In this document: in pieces, positions 1 through 12,690 of the stretch
How the letters are laid out: each line of letters begins with the position of its first letter
Numbering within the stretch: position 1 is the stretch's first letter
NCBI RefSeq assembly: GCF_003576645.1
Contig: NC_044929.1
Coordinates: 23,257,206-23,321,205, forward strand
From: Ipomoea triloba
Lineage: Eukaryota; Streptophyta; Magnoliopsida; Solanales; Convolvulaceae
DNA length: 64,000 nucleotides
Direction of reading: 5' to 3'
Translations under genes and position numbers: made by a program
Notes under the pieces: generated by a model
The model's input: the letters and a program-made list of their open reading frames with translations, nothing else
Database searches by the model: none
Told to the model about the DNA's origin: nothing

Positions 1-280
1 GATATTAGAAATAAGAACTTTATATTATTAAATGAGTACAAATCAATTAGCTAGGGGTTCAATTGGTTGACTGATCTAATTAATATTTTGATATTTTGTT
101 TTCAATGGGAAATTGGGGGATCATTTTGCCCTTATTGATTGAACACTTCAGAATATTAATCTCTTGGACGGTCATTTAGGCTAACTATTTAAATTAGTAC
201 TTAGCAATTCTATTATTTAATACCTCCATCAAAAATGAAAATGTGATATTAAACAACTAAGAAAAAAAATCATATTTTAT

Positions 281-446
281 TTTTTTTTGAATATTACTGA
301 CTCTATTACAATGCAGTATCTGTTCATAACTACTTTCTCAACCTATTGAAGCACAAGAGTCAATAAATATTGACCCCAAGGCTCAAACCCACCACCTCCC
401 GTATAAAGGGAAGGGTTTGATGCCACTGGACTACGAGGTCCTTGGC
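281..446 (-). mobile_element. tRNA-derived SINE, full length, with 14-bp TSD
   Basis: Read on the minus strand, the element starts with a tRNA-like head. It has an A-box-like TAGTCCAGTGG and a B-box-like GGTTTGAGCC, and it ends in GTAATAGAGTCAGTAATATTC followed by a poly(A) run (the T-run at 281-288). It is flanked by a perfect 14-bp direct repeat, AAATCATATTTTAT, at 267-280 and 447-460. Head, A-tail and long TSD together mark a SINE moved by target-primed reverse transcription. Related 3' ends occur at about 957-1000 and 45024-45085. Confidence 0.75.
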
Positions 447-460
447 AAATCATATTTTAT

Positions 461-769
461 GTAACCATCTAGGATTCTTTCTATCAACAATATATATGTA
501 ATTTGGTGGGTTGTTGAAAGTAAATTAAATCATCACATGCTCTGATTTATATCAGCTAGATGGCCACGTTAGAGTAATTTAATTTGTAATTAATATCTGT
601 ATTATAAGAGAAAATTGAGGTTGTTGGCAATAAATATATAAATTTCTAGTAGTTCAATTCATAGTATAAATAGTGTGATCATATCTATACTTCAATTCAC
701 CACACAACGTAACCCTCTCTCTGATATTAGCTATACTAACTATCCTTTTGCAACAACGTAACAACAACA
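461..769 (+). promoter_or_regulatory. Promoter and 5' UTR region of the GST gene, with TATA box
   Basis: A TATA-like TATAAATAG lies at about 664-672, roughly 100 bp before the GST start codon at 770. The implied transcription start is near 695-700. The A/C-rich leader CAACAACGTAACAACAACA directly precedes the ATG, a typical plant start context. No other regulatory site is claimed. Confidence 0.5.
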
Positions 770-1778
770 ATGGCGGCGGCGCTTAATGTTTATGGCAACC
801 CAGTTTCGATTGCTACGATGAGAGTTCTTGCCTGCGTGTACCAGAAAGGCCTCCAGTGCTATATTAACCTCCCAATGAATGCACCAATCGGTGAAGAAAA
901 AAGTGTATGTACTGTGTTTCTTTTTCTCATTCGAATTCGAGTATTCAACTAGTATGTTTTTTTATACTATTGACTCTGTTACAATACAGTATCTCTTCAT
1001 ATTAACATAATTATGTGTTTGATCCATGCATATACATATGCAGCTGTTTGGTGAAGTGCCAGCCCTTAAGGATGGATCTTCCAAGATCTATGGTACGTAT
1101 GGTGATATATATAAGGTTGCAATTAATTCTATGTAATATATTTAATTTTTGGTGCTTATGTTGTGAATTTGTACTCAGTTTGTTTTGTATTTGTTTTCAA
1201 TTTATTATGTATTGTTCTCAGTTTGTTGTGCATTCATAGTGTGATTGTTGTGCATTCATGTAGGATCACGGGCAATTACGAGCTACCTTGCATTCAAATA
1301 CGCCGAGCAAGGGACGAAATTGATACCCGGAGATGGGGCAAAGATGGCGGCCATGTTTGAGTTGATGGATATGGAAGTTCGTAAGCTTGACCCACTAGTT
1401 TCGAAGATAGCGTGCGAAACAAGGATGAAGGCGGTTATGGAGATGGATAGCGGATATTGCTGCGAGTCTGATGCGGTGGAGAAACACAAGAAACAGCTGG
1501 AGAGAGTACTGGATTTATACGAAGAGAGAATTAAGACGTTGGGATACTTTCCAGAAACGGAAGAAAAGTGTGGTAGAATGATGACGTTGGCGGATGTGAA
1601 TCATATGCCGCTTTTTCATTACCTATGCAACACTCCGTCGCTTAAGGGATTGGTCGAGGGGCGCCCCACGGTTAGGAAATGGAGTGAGTTTATCCTGGGG
1701 AGTGGAGCTTGGGGCAAGGTCACAGGTACTCATGTCCAACCCAGCACTAGTAAAGTACAGTTGTCGAGTAAAATCTGA
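770..1778 (+). CDS. Phi-class glutathione S-transferase (GSTF)
   Basis: Cytosolic enzyme that conjugates glutathione to electrophiles; some phi-class members instead act as flavonoid carriers. Model of three exons: 770-904, 1044-1092 and 1264-1778 (232 aa). The start MAAALNVYGNP and the motif SIATMR carry the catalytic serine (Ser13) of the phi N-terminal thioredoxin-like domain. Exon 2 encodes FGEVPALKDG with the cis-Pro loop (VPA). Exon 3 opens with SRAITSYLAFKYAEQGT and holds the all-helical C-terminal domain with the capping-box region around MMTLADVNH. The two-intron layout is the phi pattern. Compared with phi relatives, about eight residues just before the FGxVPA loop (usually PEFL-like) are absent. 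The donor GTATGT at 905 fits phase, so this looks like a real shortening or an alternative 5' splice site. Intron 1 carries a SINE 3'-end fragment. Confidence 0.9.
957..1000 (-). mobile_element. SINE 3'-end fragment in GST intron 1
   Basis: On the minus strand this reads GATACTGTATTGTAACAGAG, then TCAATAGTAT and an A-run. It matches the 3' end of the full SINE at 281-446. Only the tail portion is present. Confidence 0.5.
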
Positions 1779-2977
1779 CAAGACTTGCAGGATGGATATA
1801 TAATCTGTACGTGCTCGCTGTGGTTGCTAGCTGTTTCCGATGTATTAGGTTGTTTCACTCCAATTCGATCGGTTTCAATTCTCTTTGGTTTTACGAATTA
1901 CGATGTAATTCCTGTGGCTGTATCTGGCATTCTACCTGTCGTTGACTGTGTTACGTTGTTAGTTTCTTTTTGGTTACTGTAGTCCGTGCAGTGTTATAAT
2001 TAATAATATATCTATATTTGGTTTCTAATGTTACTTTCATGTCTCATCTTTAGATTATATTGTTGGGAATTAATAAAGTACGGATAAGAGTTAGTTAAGA
2101 ACTCAACTTCATAATGTACTATACATACGCACAAAATTCTCTTGTAGATGCTATAAGTTTGAAGTTAATATGTTATAAGATCAGAGCAGTTGAGTTTTCA
2201 TGGTGCAAAGATGTTGGAGGAAGATATGAACATGCTAGCAGAGAGGAATGAAGCTGATGAGAAAGGTATGAAGCTGATGAGAAAGGTGACAAGTGAGAAG
2301 GGTGTTAGTGTCTTTTCTCCCTTTTAGTCTATTGTTAGTCTACAGTAATTGCATTCTCTCCCGTATATATACTGTACTTCCGATAGCTTCTGATTCATTC
2401 GTTGTACTCCTTTAATTTGTAAGTCTTCTTCTTCATCAATACAACATTGCTTTTCTTGTTACCACTGTGCACAATTCCAATAAAAGAAAATAGAGAGACC
2501 GGAAGAGGATTCTATTAATCTCAAAATGTTATGAAGTGTATCTATTATAGGATATATATATATAACCAAACAAGATGATTTAAAAATACAAGAAACCTCT
2601 AACAAACTCATCACAAGCTCAACTAAGATGAGTTGGATATAAAGATACGAATTGAGTGTTCTCAAATACATACTCTAGCGTGGACTATACTTCATCAAAT
2701 ACTAGTGTGCCGCTTCTTATTCTTCAACACCCCCCTTGTAGAGAGTGCATATCTTGTAATGCCAGCTCAAAGAAAGTGGCTTTAATTTATTTCATTAGCA
2801 AAGGTTATATACATGAGCTTGATTAACCCACACACAATATGACAATCATGGCCATGCACATTGTACCTGATCTGTTTAGCATTTAAGAGTGATTTGCTGG
2901 TTTGGCGCTGTGAATGTGTGATGCGTAAAGGTTATCGCTTTGTCAAAACTTGTGTATCTACAAAAGGATGAAGACAA
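1779..2977. other. Intergenic: GST 3' region and LTR-like debris
   Basis: About 1.2 kb between the GST stop and the tRNA gene. The first few hundred bases probably hold the GST 3' UTR. A 20-bp tandem duplication (ATGAAGCTGATGAGAAAGGT) lies at 2248-2286. It is followed by a purine-rich AGTGAGAAGGG and an LTR-like segment listed separately. No gene seen. Confidence 0.6.
2301..2448 (+). mobile_element. Possible solo/3' LTR remnant
   Basis: The segment begins TGTTAG and ends AATACAACA (TG...CA). It has a TATA-like GTATATATACTG in the middle and is directly preceded by a purine tract (AAGTGAGAAGGG) that could be a polypurine tract. A PBS-like AGATCAGAGCAG occurs about 120 bp upstream (near 2178). 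No coding part remains. The call rests on composition and termini only. Confidence 0.35.
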
Positions 2978-3048
2978 TGCGCATCCAGGGAATCGAACCC
3001 CGGTCAGTACCGTGGGAGGGTACTATGATACCACTACACCAGATGCGC
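2978..3048 (-). tRNA. trnG-CCC: tRNA-Gly (anticodon CCC)
   Basis: The minus-strand transcript runs from 3048 to 2978 (71 nt with the discriminator base). The acceptor stem pairs GCGCATC (3048-3042) with GATGCGC (2985-2979). The anticodon stem GTACC/GGTAC encloses CTCCCAC, giving anticodon CCC for glycine. The T arm holds the B box GGTTCGATTCC. A run of four Ts on the minus strand (AAAA at 2962-2965) lies about 13 nt downstream as a Pol III terminator. No intron and no encoded CCA. The ORF across it on the plus strand is only the antisense reading of the tRNA. Confidence 0.93.
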
Positions 3049-3069
3049 TTCTATGCTACCAAGTCTTAG

Positions 3070-4526
<1,457 letters not shown>

Positions 4527-4935
4527 TTGTAATTTCTTTAAACTTTTCATTAATGTTTCATGTTTGAAGTATTCTACTCGAAAACTGGATCCATTTGTTG
4601 AAAGTTTCTTATTGTGCTAACATAGCATGCAGGATACCAATTTGAAGTAGTGAATTTTGTGTTTTCTGTTTAGAGGCTCTGTTTACCTATCAATTTCTCC
4701 TAGAAGAACCAGCAGTGGTCCCGTCGCTTGTCATTATTTTTATGAGCTGCTTTTGCACTAAGATTTCTTTTTTCTGACTTTGCAACTTTTTGCAGTCCCC
4801 TAATCTCTCAATTCATAAATTTCCACCAAGGGCAAGCCAGGCTCGTGCTCTCGTGTTCTCTTTCTTCCTCCCTCCTCTCCTTCCTTGCATTTTGTTTACT
4901 GTTAGTTTAGAGCAGCATTCATTTCTTGAACTGAG

Positions 4936-6021
4936 ATGGCAAAAAACTCTGGCAATGATGGTTTGGAGTCCCTAAAATACAAGGTATGCTCGTGTGTTTA
5001 TCATAGATCAGTCACTCCCGCATATTCTTGCAGAATTTTACCATACAGAACTGTTTTTGTGATATAATATTTCGTTGTTTCTTGTGCTCAACTTTGCAGA
5101 CATGGGTGTTGAAAATCTTCATCCATTGTGAAGGTTGCAAGAAGAAAGTCAAGAAAATTCTTCAGAGCATTGATGGTAAGTTCTGTTACTAGTTTTTAGT
5201 TCTTGGCAGTGTGTGTGTGTGTGTGTGTGGGTGGGGGGCGGGGGGTAGTAGTAACTGGGAACTTAGATGTATTGCTATATATGATGATCAGGTGTCTATG
5301 GAACACCATTGATGCTCAGCAGCATAAAGTTAGTTTCACTGGGAATGTTGATCCCGAAACAGTAATCAAGAAACTGGTGAAAATGGGGAAGCATGCAGAG
5401 GTTTGGCAAGCAGAAGAGTTTGGCAATCAAGAGAAAAAACCTAGCAAGTCGAAGAAAAACAAGAGCCAACAGGAAAACAAAGATGCTGATGATGCTAGCA
5501 ACGATGAGGAGAAAACTTCGGCAGTGAAAACTGAAAGTACTGTTAAAGATGGCGGCAAAGGCAAGGTAAATCCGAAAGGTCAACCGGAGGACATTTGTAG
5601 CAATGTTAAGGAATCTATGGTGGAGGGAAAAGGTAGCTCTGGTGGCATTGGCAGCAAAAAGAAGAAAGGACAGAGCAATAATGCAGCCAAACGGGGAGCT
5701 GAAAATGGTGGCAATAGCGATGGGTCTCCTTTATCTGCTCCCCAAATGGACATACCGAGTGGAATGAAAGATCCCGGCCTGTTGTGCGAGCAAATCCACC
5801 CATATCATCAGGTTTACCATCCAATCCCAGAGTATGGAATGAGTTACAACACGGCGTATCCTAGTACTAGTAACTCTTCATATTATGAACCCGACATGCA
5901 AGCTTATCCTTATCCCCATTACTATGCACCACCTCCCCCACCGTCTGATCCAATCACAACCATGAATGATCACAGTGACTATGATTATGATGATGATGAT
6001 AGTGGATGCACAGTCATGTAA
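4936..6021 (+). CDS. Heavy-metal-associated isoprenylated plant protein (HIPP), apparent frameshift
   Basis: HIPPs bind metal ions through an HMA domain and are anchored by a farnesyl group. Exon 1 4936-4983 (MAKNSGNDGLES), exon 2 5100-5175 (WVLKIFIHCEGCKKKVKKIL, metal-binding CxxC in HCEGC), exon 3 5292-6021. Exon 3 contains the rest of the HMA fold (TIDAQQHKVSFTGNVDPET), a Lys/Glu/Gly-rich linker, a Tyr/Pro-rich tail with PPPPP, an acidic run and a C-terminal CaaX box CTVM. With the strong donor at 5176 (GTAAGT) and the acceptor at 5291, the phase into exon 3 is off by one. As written it would stop at 5363-5365. The family spacing between SIDG and TIDAQQ predicts one extra base near 5298-5302, so a 1-nt deletion or base-calling error is likely. 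A weak donor at 5180 would also keep the frame. Confidence 0.82.
5209..5230 (+). repeat. (GT)n microsatellite in HIPP intron 2
   Basis: About ten GT units followed by a G-rich run, within the intron between HIPP exons 2 and 3. Confidence 0.85.
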
Positions 6022-6945
6022 CCCAACCTTAAGTAATCAAGGGCTTAAAGTTAAGTTATTGTGTGTGAAAAAAAAAAAAGCTACCAGTAATGCTTGCTTT
6101 TAGTTGTATGTAGGGCCAATGTATAATATAAATCTATATATGGCTTTTCCTTCACCTGTATGTGTAATAAAGTTGTTTTTTGTTGGTGAGATTGATCTAT
6201 ATGGCTCTCTTTCTATAAAGGAGGAAATGGTTTTTCTTTTTAGAAAGGCAGCTCTAGAGAATTCAGTGTATTTGATTTTTCACTGTGCCACTTTTGAAGG
6301 TTTGCCTATGGGTCAAAGAAACATCAATCATAGGCTCACAAGTTAATCATTATTGGTTATGCAGTATATTAGGATGTTTAAAGCACAAAAGTGAAATGGT
6401 ATCTTTTTTCAGGAGAATTATATCAGCATCCATCATAGGCCATTTTTCATCAACAAATTTACCTCAAATAGTTTAACACTATCAAACATTCAAAGCCAAA
6501 TCCATTCTTGAGCAGCAGTATCCAATATATCTAATGGTGATTCCATATTTCCATGGCAGTCTTAACTACTTTATAAGTAAGCATGTAACTATGTTTCATA
6601 GTATTGGCTGACAATTTCGGGCATTAAATTGCTCCTGCAGATTTTCATAGTTAAAGCTAAAAGGAATGATCTCATTCAGAATCTTACCAAAATTCAGTGT
6701 ACAAAATGTATGGCATACACAGACGAAGACGATAAAATTTGAACCCACAAAAATGGATATAATCATCAAGAGGAGCAGTGAAAAGTATGATGATTGTCTT
6801 GACTCATAAGTACTTATTATGACACAAATAATCTCAACTTAGTAGGAGCAGCTGCTCAGCAGTCCTAGATTAAATGAAGATAAAGCAATTATTGGTAAAG
6901 AGGAAAAATACTAATGTAAACTAACGAGTACCACTGAAGCGGGAT
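6022..6945. other. Intergenic between convergent HIPP and TOC159
   Basis: Contains the HIPP 3' UTR, with an AATAAAG poly(A)-like signal near 6166, and the TOC159 3' UTR from the other side. Several small ORFs (6104-6476) show no recognisable family and no codon pattern. No gene seen. Confidence 0.6.
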
Positions 6946-9900
6946 CTAGTAGATTGAGTAATTCTCAGCAGCACCTGGATAAAGCTTCCGGTAGATGGCA
7001 ACTGCGACAGGAAGGATGCCCGCTAGTGCAAGAGAGAGATTGTCGGAGCTGCTAGTCCTCACTGAGATCTGGCCACTGAGTTTGTTGTTTAGTCCTGCCC
7101 GAACAGCCACCTTTGAATTACGGCCAGTAGAGAATTCAGCCAAACCGTTGAATCCCATTGCGAAGTCCCCTCTCCATTTAATCAGAGACATACTAACTGT
7201 AGATTGAACCTGACCAATTGGGTACTCGGCTTCCCTACGCTGCAGTTCAATATTGGCTCCATAGGCTGTATCCTGCTTCGATTTGACCACGCCCGCACTG
7301 CCAACCAGACCATACTGCCTGCCAAAAGTAATCTGATCTTCGACCTTAAGCCCAGTTACTATATTTTCACCGAGGAATGTAACAGATACTCCACCAGCTG
7401 TCTTGTTCTTTTTCAAATTCTTGAACTTTGTTTCACCCCGAACAATATATGCAAGCTGCTTTCCAATGTTTTGAATGTCAAAACCTGCCATGCTTGATCC
7501 ATTCTCTCCGTGTTTAGCAGAAACAGAAGAGTCTAAACTTATAGTGAAATCTTTCTTGTCTTTTGTGACTTGGACAGTAATTGCTGCAGGGAAACGATTT
7601 GCAAATGCTCGACTGTGTTCAACGTTGACACCTTCATAACCACAATCATGGTCCCAGCCATGTGCATCTAAAACTGGCCTCGCTAGAAACTGTGATGTTG
7701 ACTCCAAGAATCGATACCTGAATGTAGGATTATCGCCATCAAAGGAAGGAGGAAGGACCATATCAGGTAACGGAACGGCCACAGGAGCTGGGGCATCTTC
7801 GTCATTGTTGTCATATTCAAGTGCAGCAGCACTCTTGCCTCTGTTTTTCATCTCTCTCATTCTTCTCAACTCTTCTCTCCATTGCTTCTTCTGAAGGAGT
7901 TTCACTCGATAGTCATACTCATCAAAGTATGCCTTCTTTTGTTCTTTACTGAGATTTGCAATTTGAGCTCTCCGGAGAGGCTTAAAGGGAGGGAGCTGGT
8001 CATACTCATCTTCTCCTTCTTGATCAGAATCAGACAAGTCATCCAAGTCAATATCAGAATCAACATTATCACCACCCTGTTCAGCAGATAGCTTTGGGTG
8101 TGCACGCGATTGTAACATTGAAGACAACATGTATGGAAGAGGTGGTGCGCGGGCACGAAAACCAAATAGCCTACGGTGGTCAAATGGATCTTGAGGCTTG
8201 GAAAGAGAATTTGCTTCAGCCAAGATCTTCATTGAATAGCATAGCAACAGTAACTGTGGCTTCCAAATCTGGCCATTAGGTAGTATCCTCTCGCCCTCCC
8301 TATTCCTTCGACAAGCAGGATGGTTTTCAACAAGAGAAACGGGATTCATCATACTTGGACTCATCATATGTAGGTCTCCCATAGCATGCCCGATAGACTG
8401 CTGAACAACGCGTGATCTTTGATTAACAAACACATCATAACTCAAAGGAGAACCAGTAGGCCCCTCGGGAGGTGCAGAAGCTGCATGTGTCATGGTGACA
8501 ATGGAACTTCGCCAGATAGCAGAGCCAAGGGAGCTCGTGATAGTCCTCAGCAGCGGTAGATCATTAAGATCTCTGGTTTGTGCATCCAATCGATCTACAT
8601 AGAGGACAATATCTATTGGGTTCTTCTTTGTGAACTTTTTAACTGTTGACAAGACACTGCGGTTGTAAGCCTGTTCCATAGCAGAGGACTTCAGACCAGG
8701 TGTATCAAAGACCCGAATCTTGACTCCATGTACATTTCCACATATTTCTTTCACACTAGTAGTCGCAGGTGCAAATGCATTAATTGGAGCCATCTCTTCT
8801 CCAAGAATAGAATTTATGGTGGCACTCTTTCCCACTCCAGACTTTCCAAGAACTAGTATATTCACAGAGAAGTCTAGATCATCTTTCCCCTCAGTTTCAA
8901 GCTGCAGAGCTGTTGACCTGGCCGTATCTAAGCTAAAGAGTTGGCTGTTTTGCCTTCCTGCAATGAGTGACAGCCTGTACAGAACCTGGGTAGCTATGGA
9001 TTCATCTGAGGTGAAGCCCAACCTCTGAACAAGTCTAAAAAATTTTACTCTGATGTTCTGCAGCTTCTCAAGCTTCTTCTTTTCTTCTTCACTCAAGTTG
9101 TTCTCAGATTCAGAGCTATTTGAAAGTGTGGGAGTAAAAAGATTGGAACGGTTTGATGGGGGAGCAGCTCTCAGAGAACGGAGTGATGATCCCAATCCAG
9201 CAGGACGCTCCACTGAGAATAGCCTAGATCCATCCTGAGAGGTTATTGTGATACTTCCACCATTAGGGTCAGCACCTGTTGCAGCTTTCAACAAAGCAGC
9301 TAAGGCAGAGGAATTAAGCATTTGATTCCCGTCCCCTTCCTCGTCAGTGTCTACCTCCTCGTCTGAGTCTGTTACAATCTGTCCATCAATCCTCTGCTCA
9401 ACATCACGTGAAGCCTCACCTCCTGAATGAGGAACGTGACCCGACTCCCTTTCCAACTCCTCAATGAACTGTCTGGCTGCTTCAGAGCTTCCAAAAATCA
9501 TACCATCTGATTCCTGATCAGAAATTAAGCCTTCTAGGTCACCACCATCTCCATTTATCTGATAATTGGTGTCATCTTCACCTCCTGGTATTTCCCGGGC
9601 ATAAACTTTTGAGCTTTGCTCATCAGAAACTGGAAAACTAGCTACTCTGGAAACCTCATCTTCCATGTCACTCTGAATGCTAATAGGCCCGCCATTACTG
9701 TGTATAGTATCTGATGCCATTTGATTTGTTTCTTTATCTGGCAGCTTCTCTATTTCTGTACTTCTAGTATCATTTATACTTTCGCCAAAATGCTCAGACA
9801 CATCAAGATTGATAGCTTTTGGTTTAACAGTTTCAGATTTAGTCATCTGGTCATCTACTTCACTTACCGTCATACCAGTCACATCTTCGTTAAGTTGCTT

Positions 9901-11066
9901 CATTTCATCAGTTCCATTGATTGATGCCACACCCTCAACTGGAACCTCCTGCTTTTCCACATCCTTTCCTTCTTCCCCAACAATAGCAACCTCTTCCTCT
10001 GAAAGATTAACATTTACGGTTTCCCCAACTGTCTTGTCCTCTTCACCTTTCAAATTAACCTCCTCCACCTTGTCCAGATGCACGACAGAGTCCCCTTCAC
10101 TTGAAGGATTCACAAATTCATTAAACTTCTCATCTGCGGTCACCTTATCCTCAACCTTGCTAGCACTTCCATTCAACTCATTAATGCCAGTTGAATTAGG
10201 GAAGCCATTGTCAACACTAGAACCGGAGCCCTCAGATTCTCTTCTACTCCTAAATTCTTCATCCAACAAAGCCCCATCTCCGTCAACAATCTTCTCACCC
10301 TCCAAGGCCCCAACATTATTAAGATTCTCAACATCATCATTCACCAAAACCTCGGGTTTTGGCACAACCTTCTCAGTAGTATCCTCCAAAACATTAGTCA
10401 AAGTCTCAACACTCGAAGCCCCAACTGACTTATCCTCCTCCACTTCCTGACTTTTCACATTGTTTCCCTCCGCCTTCACGGTGGAGCCCCCTTCACTCAC
10501 AGGATTTACAAACTCATCCTTAGCAACCTTATCCCCACTACTAGCCCCGGAACCCTCTAAACCACCAGGTTGAACCTCAGTAGCACTCCCATTCAACCCC
10601 TCAACACCATTTACAAGCACAACTGAATTAGGGAAACCATTCTCAACACTATATTCTTTCTCCAGCAAAACCCCATCTCTCTCAACACCCTTCTCACCCT
10701 CTAAACCCCCAATTTTATTAAGACTATCACCATCATCATTCACCAAAACCTCAGAAACTGGGATGCCCTTCTCAGTAACCGGCGAACCCGCCAAAGGGTC
10801 ATCGGAATTCGCTCCGCCAATTCCATTCCCTATGTTCTCCTCATCCAACGTCCCCTCTTTACCCTCCACAATCATACCATCACCAGGAAACCCCGCATAA
10901 GTGTCACTACCCATTCCAGCAATTTTCATATCTGTATTTCAATACCCAATTTCAGAAAAAAATAACACTAGGTTTCGTAATTACAACAAAAATGAGAAGA
11001 AGGGTATGATAAAAAAAAACCTGAAACTTCAGATGATGGAGACAAAGCTGCTTCCTTTGAGTCCAT
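6946..11066 (-). CDS. TOC159: Translocase of chloroplast outer envelope, TOC159 family
   Basis: GTP-dependent receptor for precursor proteins at the chloroplast outer envelope, part of the TOC complex. Two exons: 11066-11021 (MDSKEAALSPSSEVS) and 10931-6946, joined in phase across a 89-bp intron with a T-rich GTTTTTT donor; 1343 aa. Domains in order: a long acidic A domain (about residues 1-620, rich in Glu/Asp/Ser/Gly/Val), a basic coiled segment (EEEKKKLEKLQN), the G domain with P-loop GKSGVGKS (about residue 705), TTSVKEI switch, FDTPGLKSS (G3) and TMTHA (G4), then the C-terminal M domain ending NYSIY. The short first exon is inferred; without it translation would start at the internal MKIAGMGS (10929). 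The A domain contains an internal duplication (see findings). TOC132/120 are paralogues; A-domain length favours TOC159. Confidence 0.93.
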
Positions 11067-11500
11067 TGCCTCGATGCCTCCGCCTCGAACAGTGAAGAAG
11101 CGTCGAAAGCTAGGAAGCTGGATTCCAGAAAAGCTATTGGGATAGCGAGTTTATTGGGTAGATAAAAACGGGATAGGGAGAGTGATAGAATGTTAGATAG
11201 AAGCCGAGGAGGAGGGGTTGAAGAAGAAAGCGCGAGCGAGCAAGCAAGATATAGTTAGATAGATAGGAGATGATAAGGTTTTGGAGGTTTTGGACTTTCG
11301 ATTTTGCAGGCCGACAGAGATAGGCCGAACCAGGCCGAGATATTCTTCTACTGTGGGGTCCCTCCCCTCCACATCCTAATCTCCAACGAGTGGCACTCTC
11401 TGCTCCATTATCATCGACCCATTCTCTTCTGGGCTGCTCTGTTTTTGGTTTGGCCCAAATCACAACTACATTTGTGGGCAACCAAAATTATACCATCTAC
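11067..11500 (-). promoter_or_regulatory. TOC159 5' UTR and promoter region
   Basis: Sequence upstream of the TOC159 start codon. On the minus strand it holds pyrimidine-rich tracts typical of plant leaders. No clear TATA box was located. A 115-aa minus-strand ORF (11481-11134) here looks non-coding. Confidence 0.4.
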
Positions 11501-12690
11501 CGTGCATCGTAAACTCTGGTTCAAAAATAACTTTCAGATTCCATATCTGTAGTAGTCAGTAATTATCAAATCATTTATTTATATGTATAGAACTGTAAGT
11601 ACATAATATGTTAACTGAAGGTACATAATTTTTGTATCACGATTCACAATGTAATATGAACTATGGTCCATGGTATAACAATTGAAATTTGCTTGTTCTA
11701 ACTTCTAAGTTTCTCATATAAATTTACAATTGTTATACCATTGATGAATCATGGTCAACTTTGCATTGTAGATCCTAATTCAAAAATTATGTGTCTGTAA
11801 TTAATATATTAGTGCATTCTGATAATAAATTGTGTGTCTTTAAATAAATTGAAAACATATAATTTGTTAATTACATACACATAATAATATGTTAACTACT
11901 TACACATAATATGTTAATTGCATATTATGTGACTGCAATTAACATATTATAAGTCTACAATTAATATATTATGTGTCTTCAATTTATTTACAGATATATA
12001 ATATGTTAATTGCAAACACAAAATATGTATATCATTTTTAGCCAAGATTCACATTGCAATATAGATTATGGTCCATTATATAATTTGCCATAAATTTATA
12101 ACTCGTTAAACAGTTGAGTTTAATTACTTATGTGTTATCAAACGTGTTCATTTTTATTTATTTTCGATGTGTATCACACATTATTATGGAGTGTCACGAA
12201 AATTATGTTATCCTAGTTGAATCACTTATATGTTCTTAAGCAAATTTAATTTTGTTTGGGTGTATATGATTTTGATGTTTATTATTCGTGTTACACAAGT
12301 CATTTTATTCTAGTTGAATCACTACATGTTCTTAAACGAGTTTAGTTTTGTTTAGTAAAATATAGTCTCAATATTTTTATTTTCATTCTTGCATAAGTAA
12401 AGACTAAACATGTCACTCACCATCATAGAGTATCACACAACTTGTGCTATCTCACGTATTTTGAACCCCTCAACTTTCAAACTCATTCATTAACAATTTT
12501 AGCAATGATTGCTCAATCTTAACAATCTCATATCATTTCTCATAACTCTTGTTCATTACAATTTTTCATTGTACTAAATTTATTTGTAAAGTACAATTAA
12601 CTTATCATCAAATTCTAAAATAAACGAGAGATTAAATTACTTAGATTAAATGTGATTGTATCTCATAACCTCGTTCTAACACAATTTGTT
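11501..12690. repeat. AT-rich fold-back repeat region (MITE-like)
   Basis: Multiple direct and inverted copies of motifs around TAATATGTTAATTG and CATATTATGTG. A perfect 17-bp inverted repeat occupies 11906-11922 and 11934-11950 with an 11-nt loop. A longer motif (GATTCACAATGTAATATGAAC, then TATGGTCCATG) recurs in direct orientation near 11642 and 12047 and in inverted form near 11735-11785. This resembles nested or degenerate MITEs. No coding capacity is seen. Confidence 0.5.

Noticed and set aside
9809..10450. 213-aa Ser/Thr-rich plus-strand ORF
   Set aside because: Shadow of the acidic TOC159 A domain on the opposite strand; no independent splice or start support.
11134..11481. 115-aa minus-strand ORF upstream of TOC159
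   Set aside because: Leader/promoter sequence with no recognisable domain.
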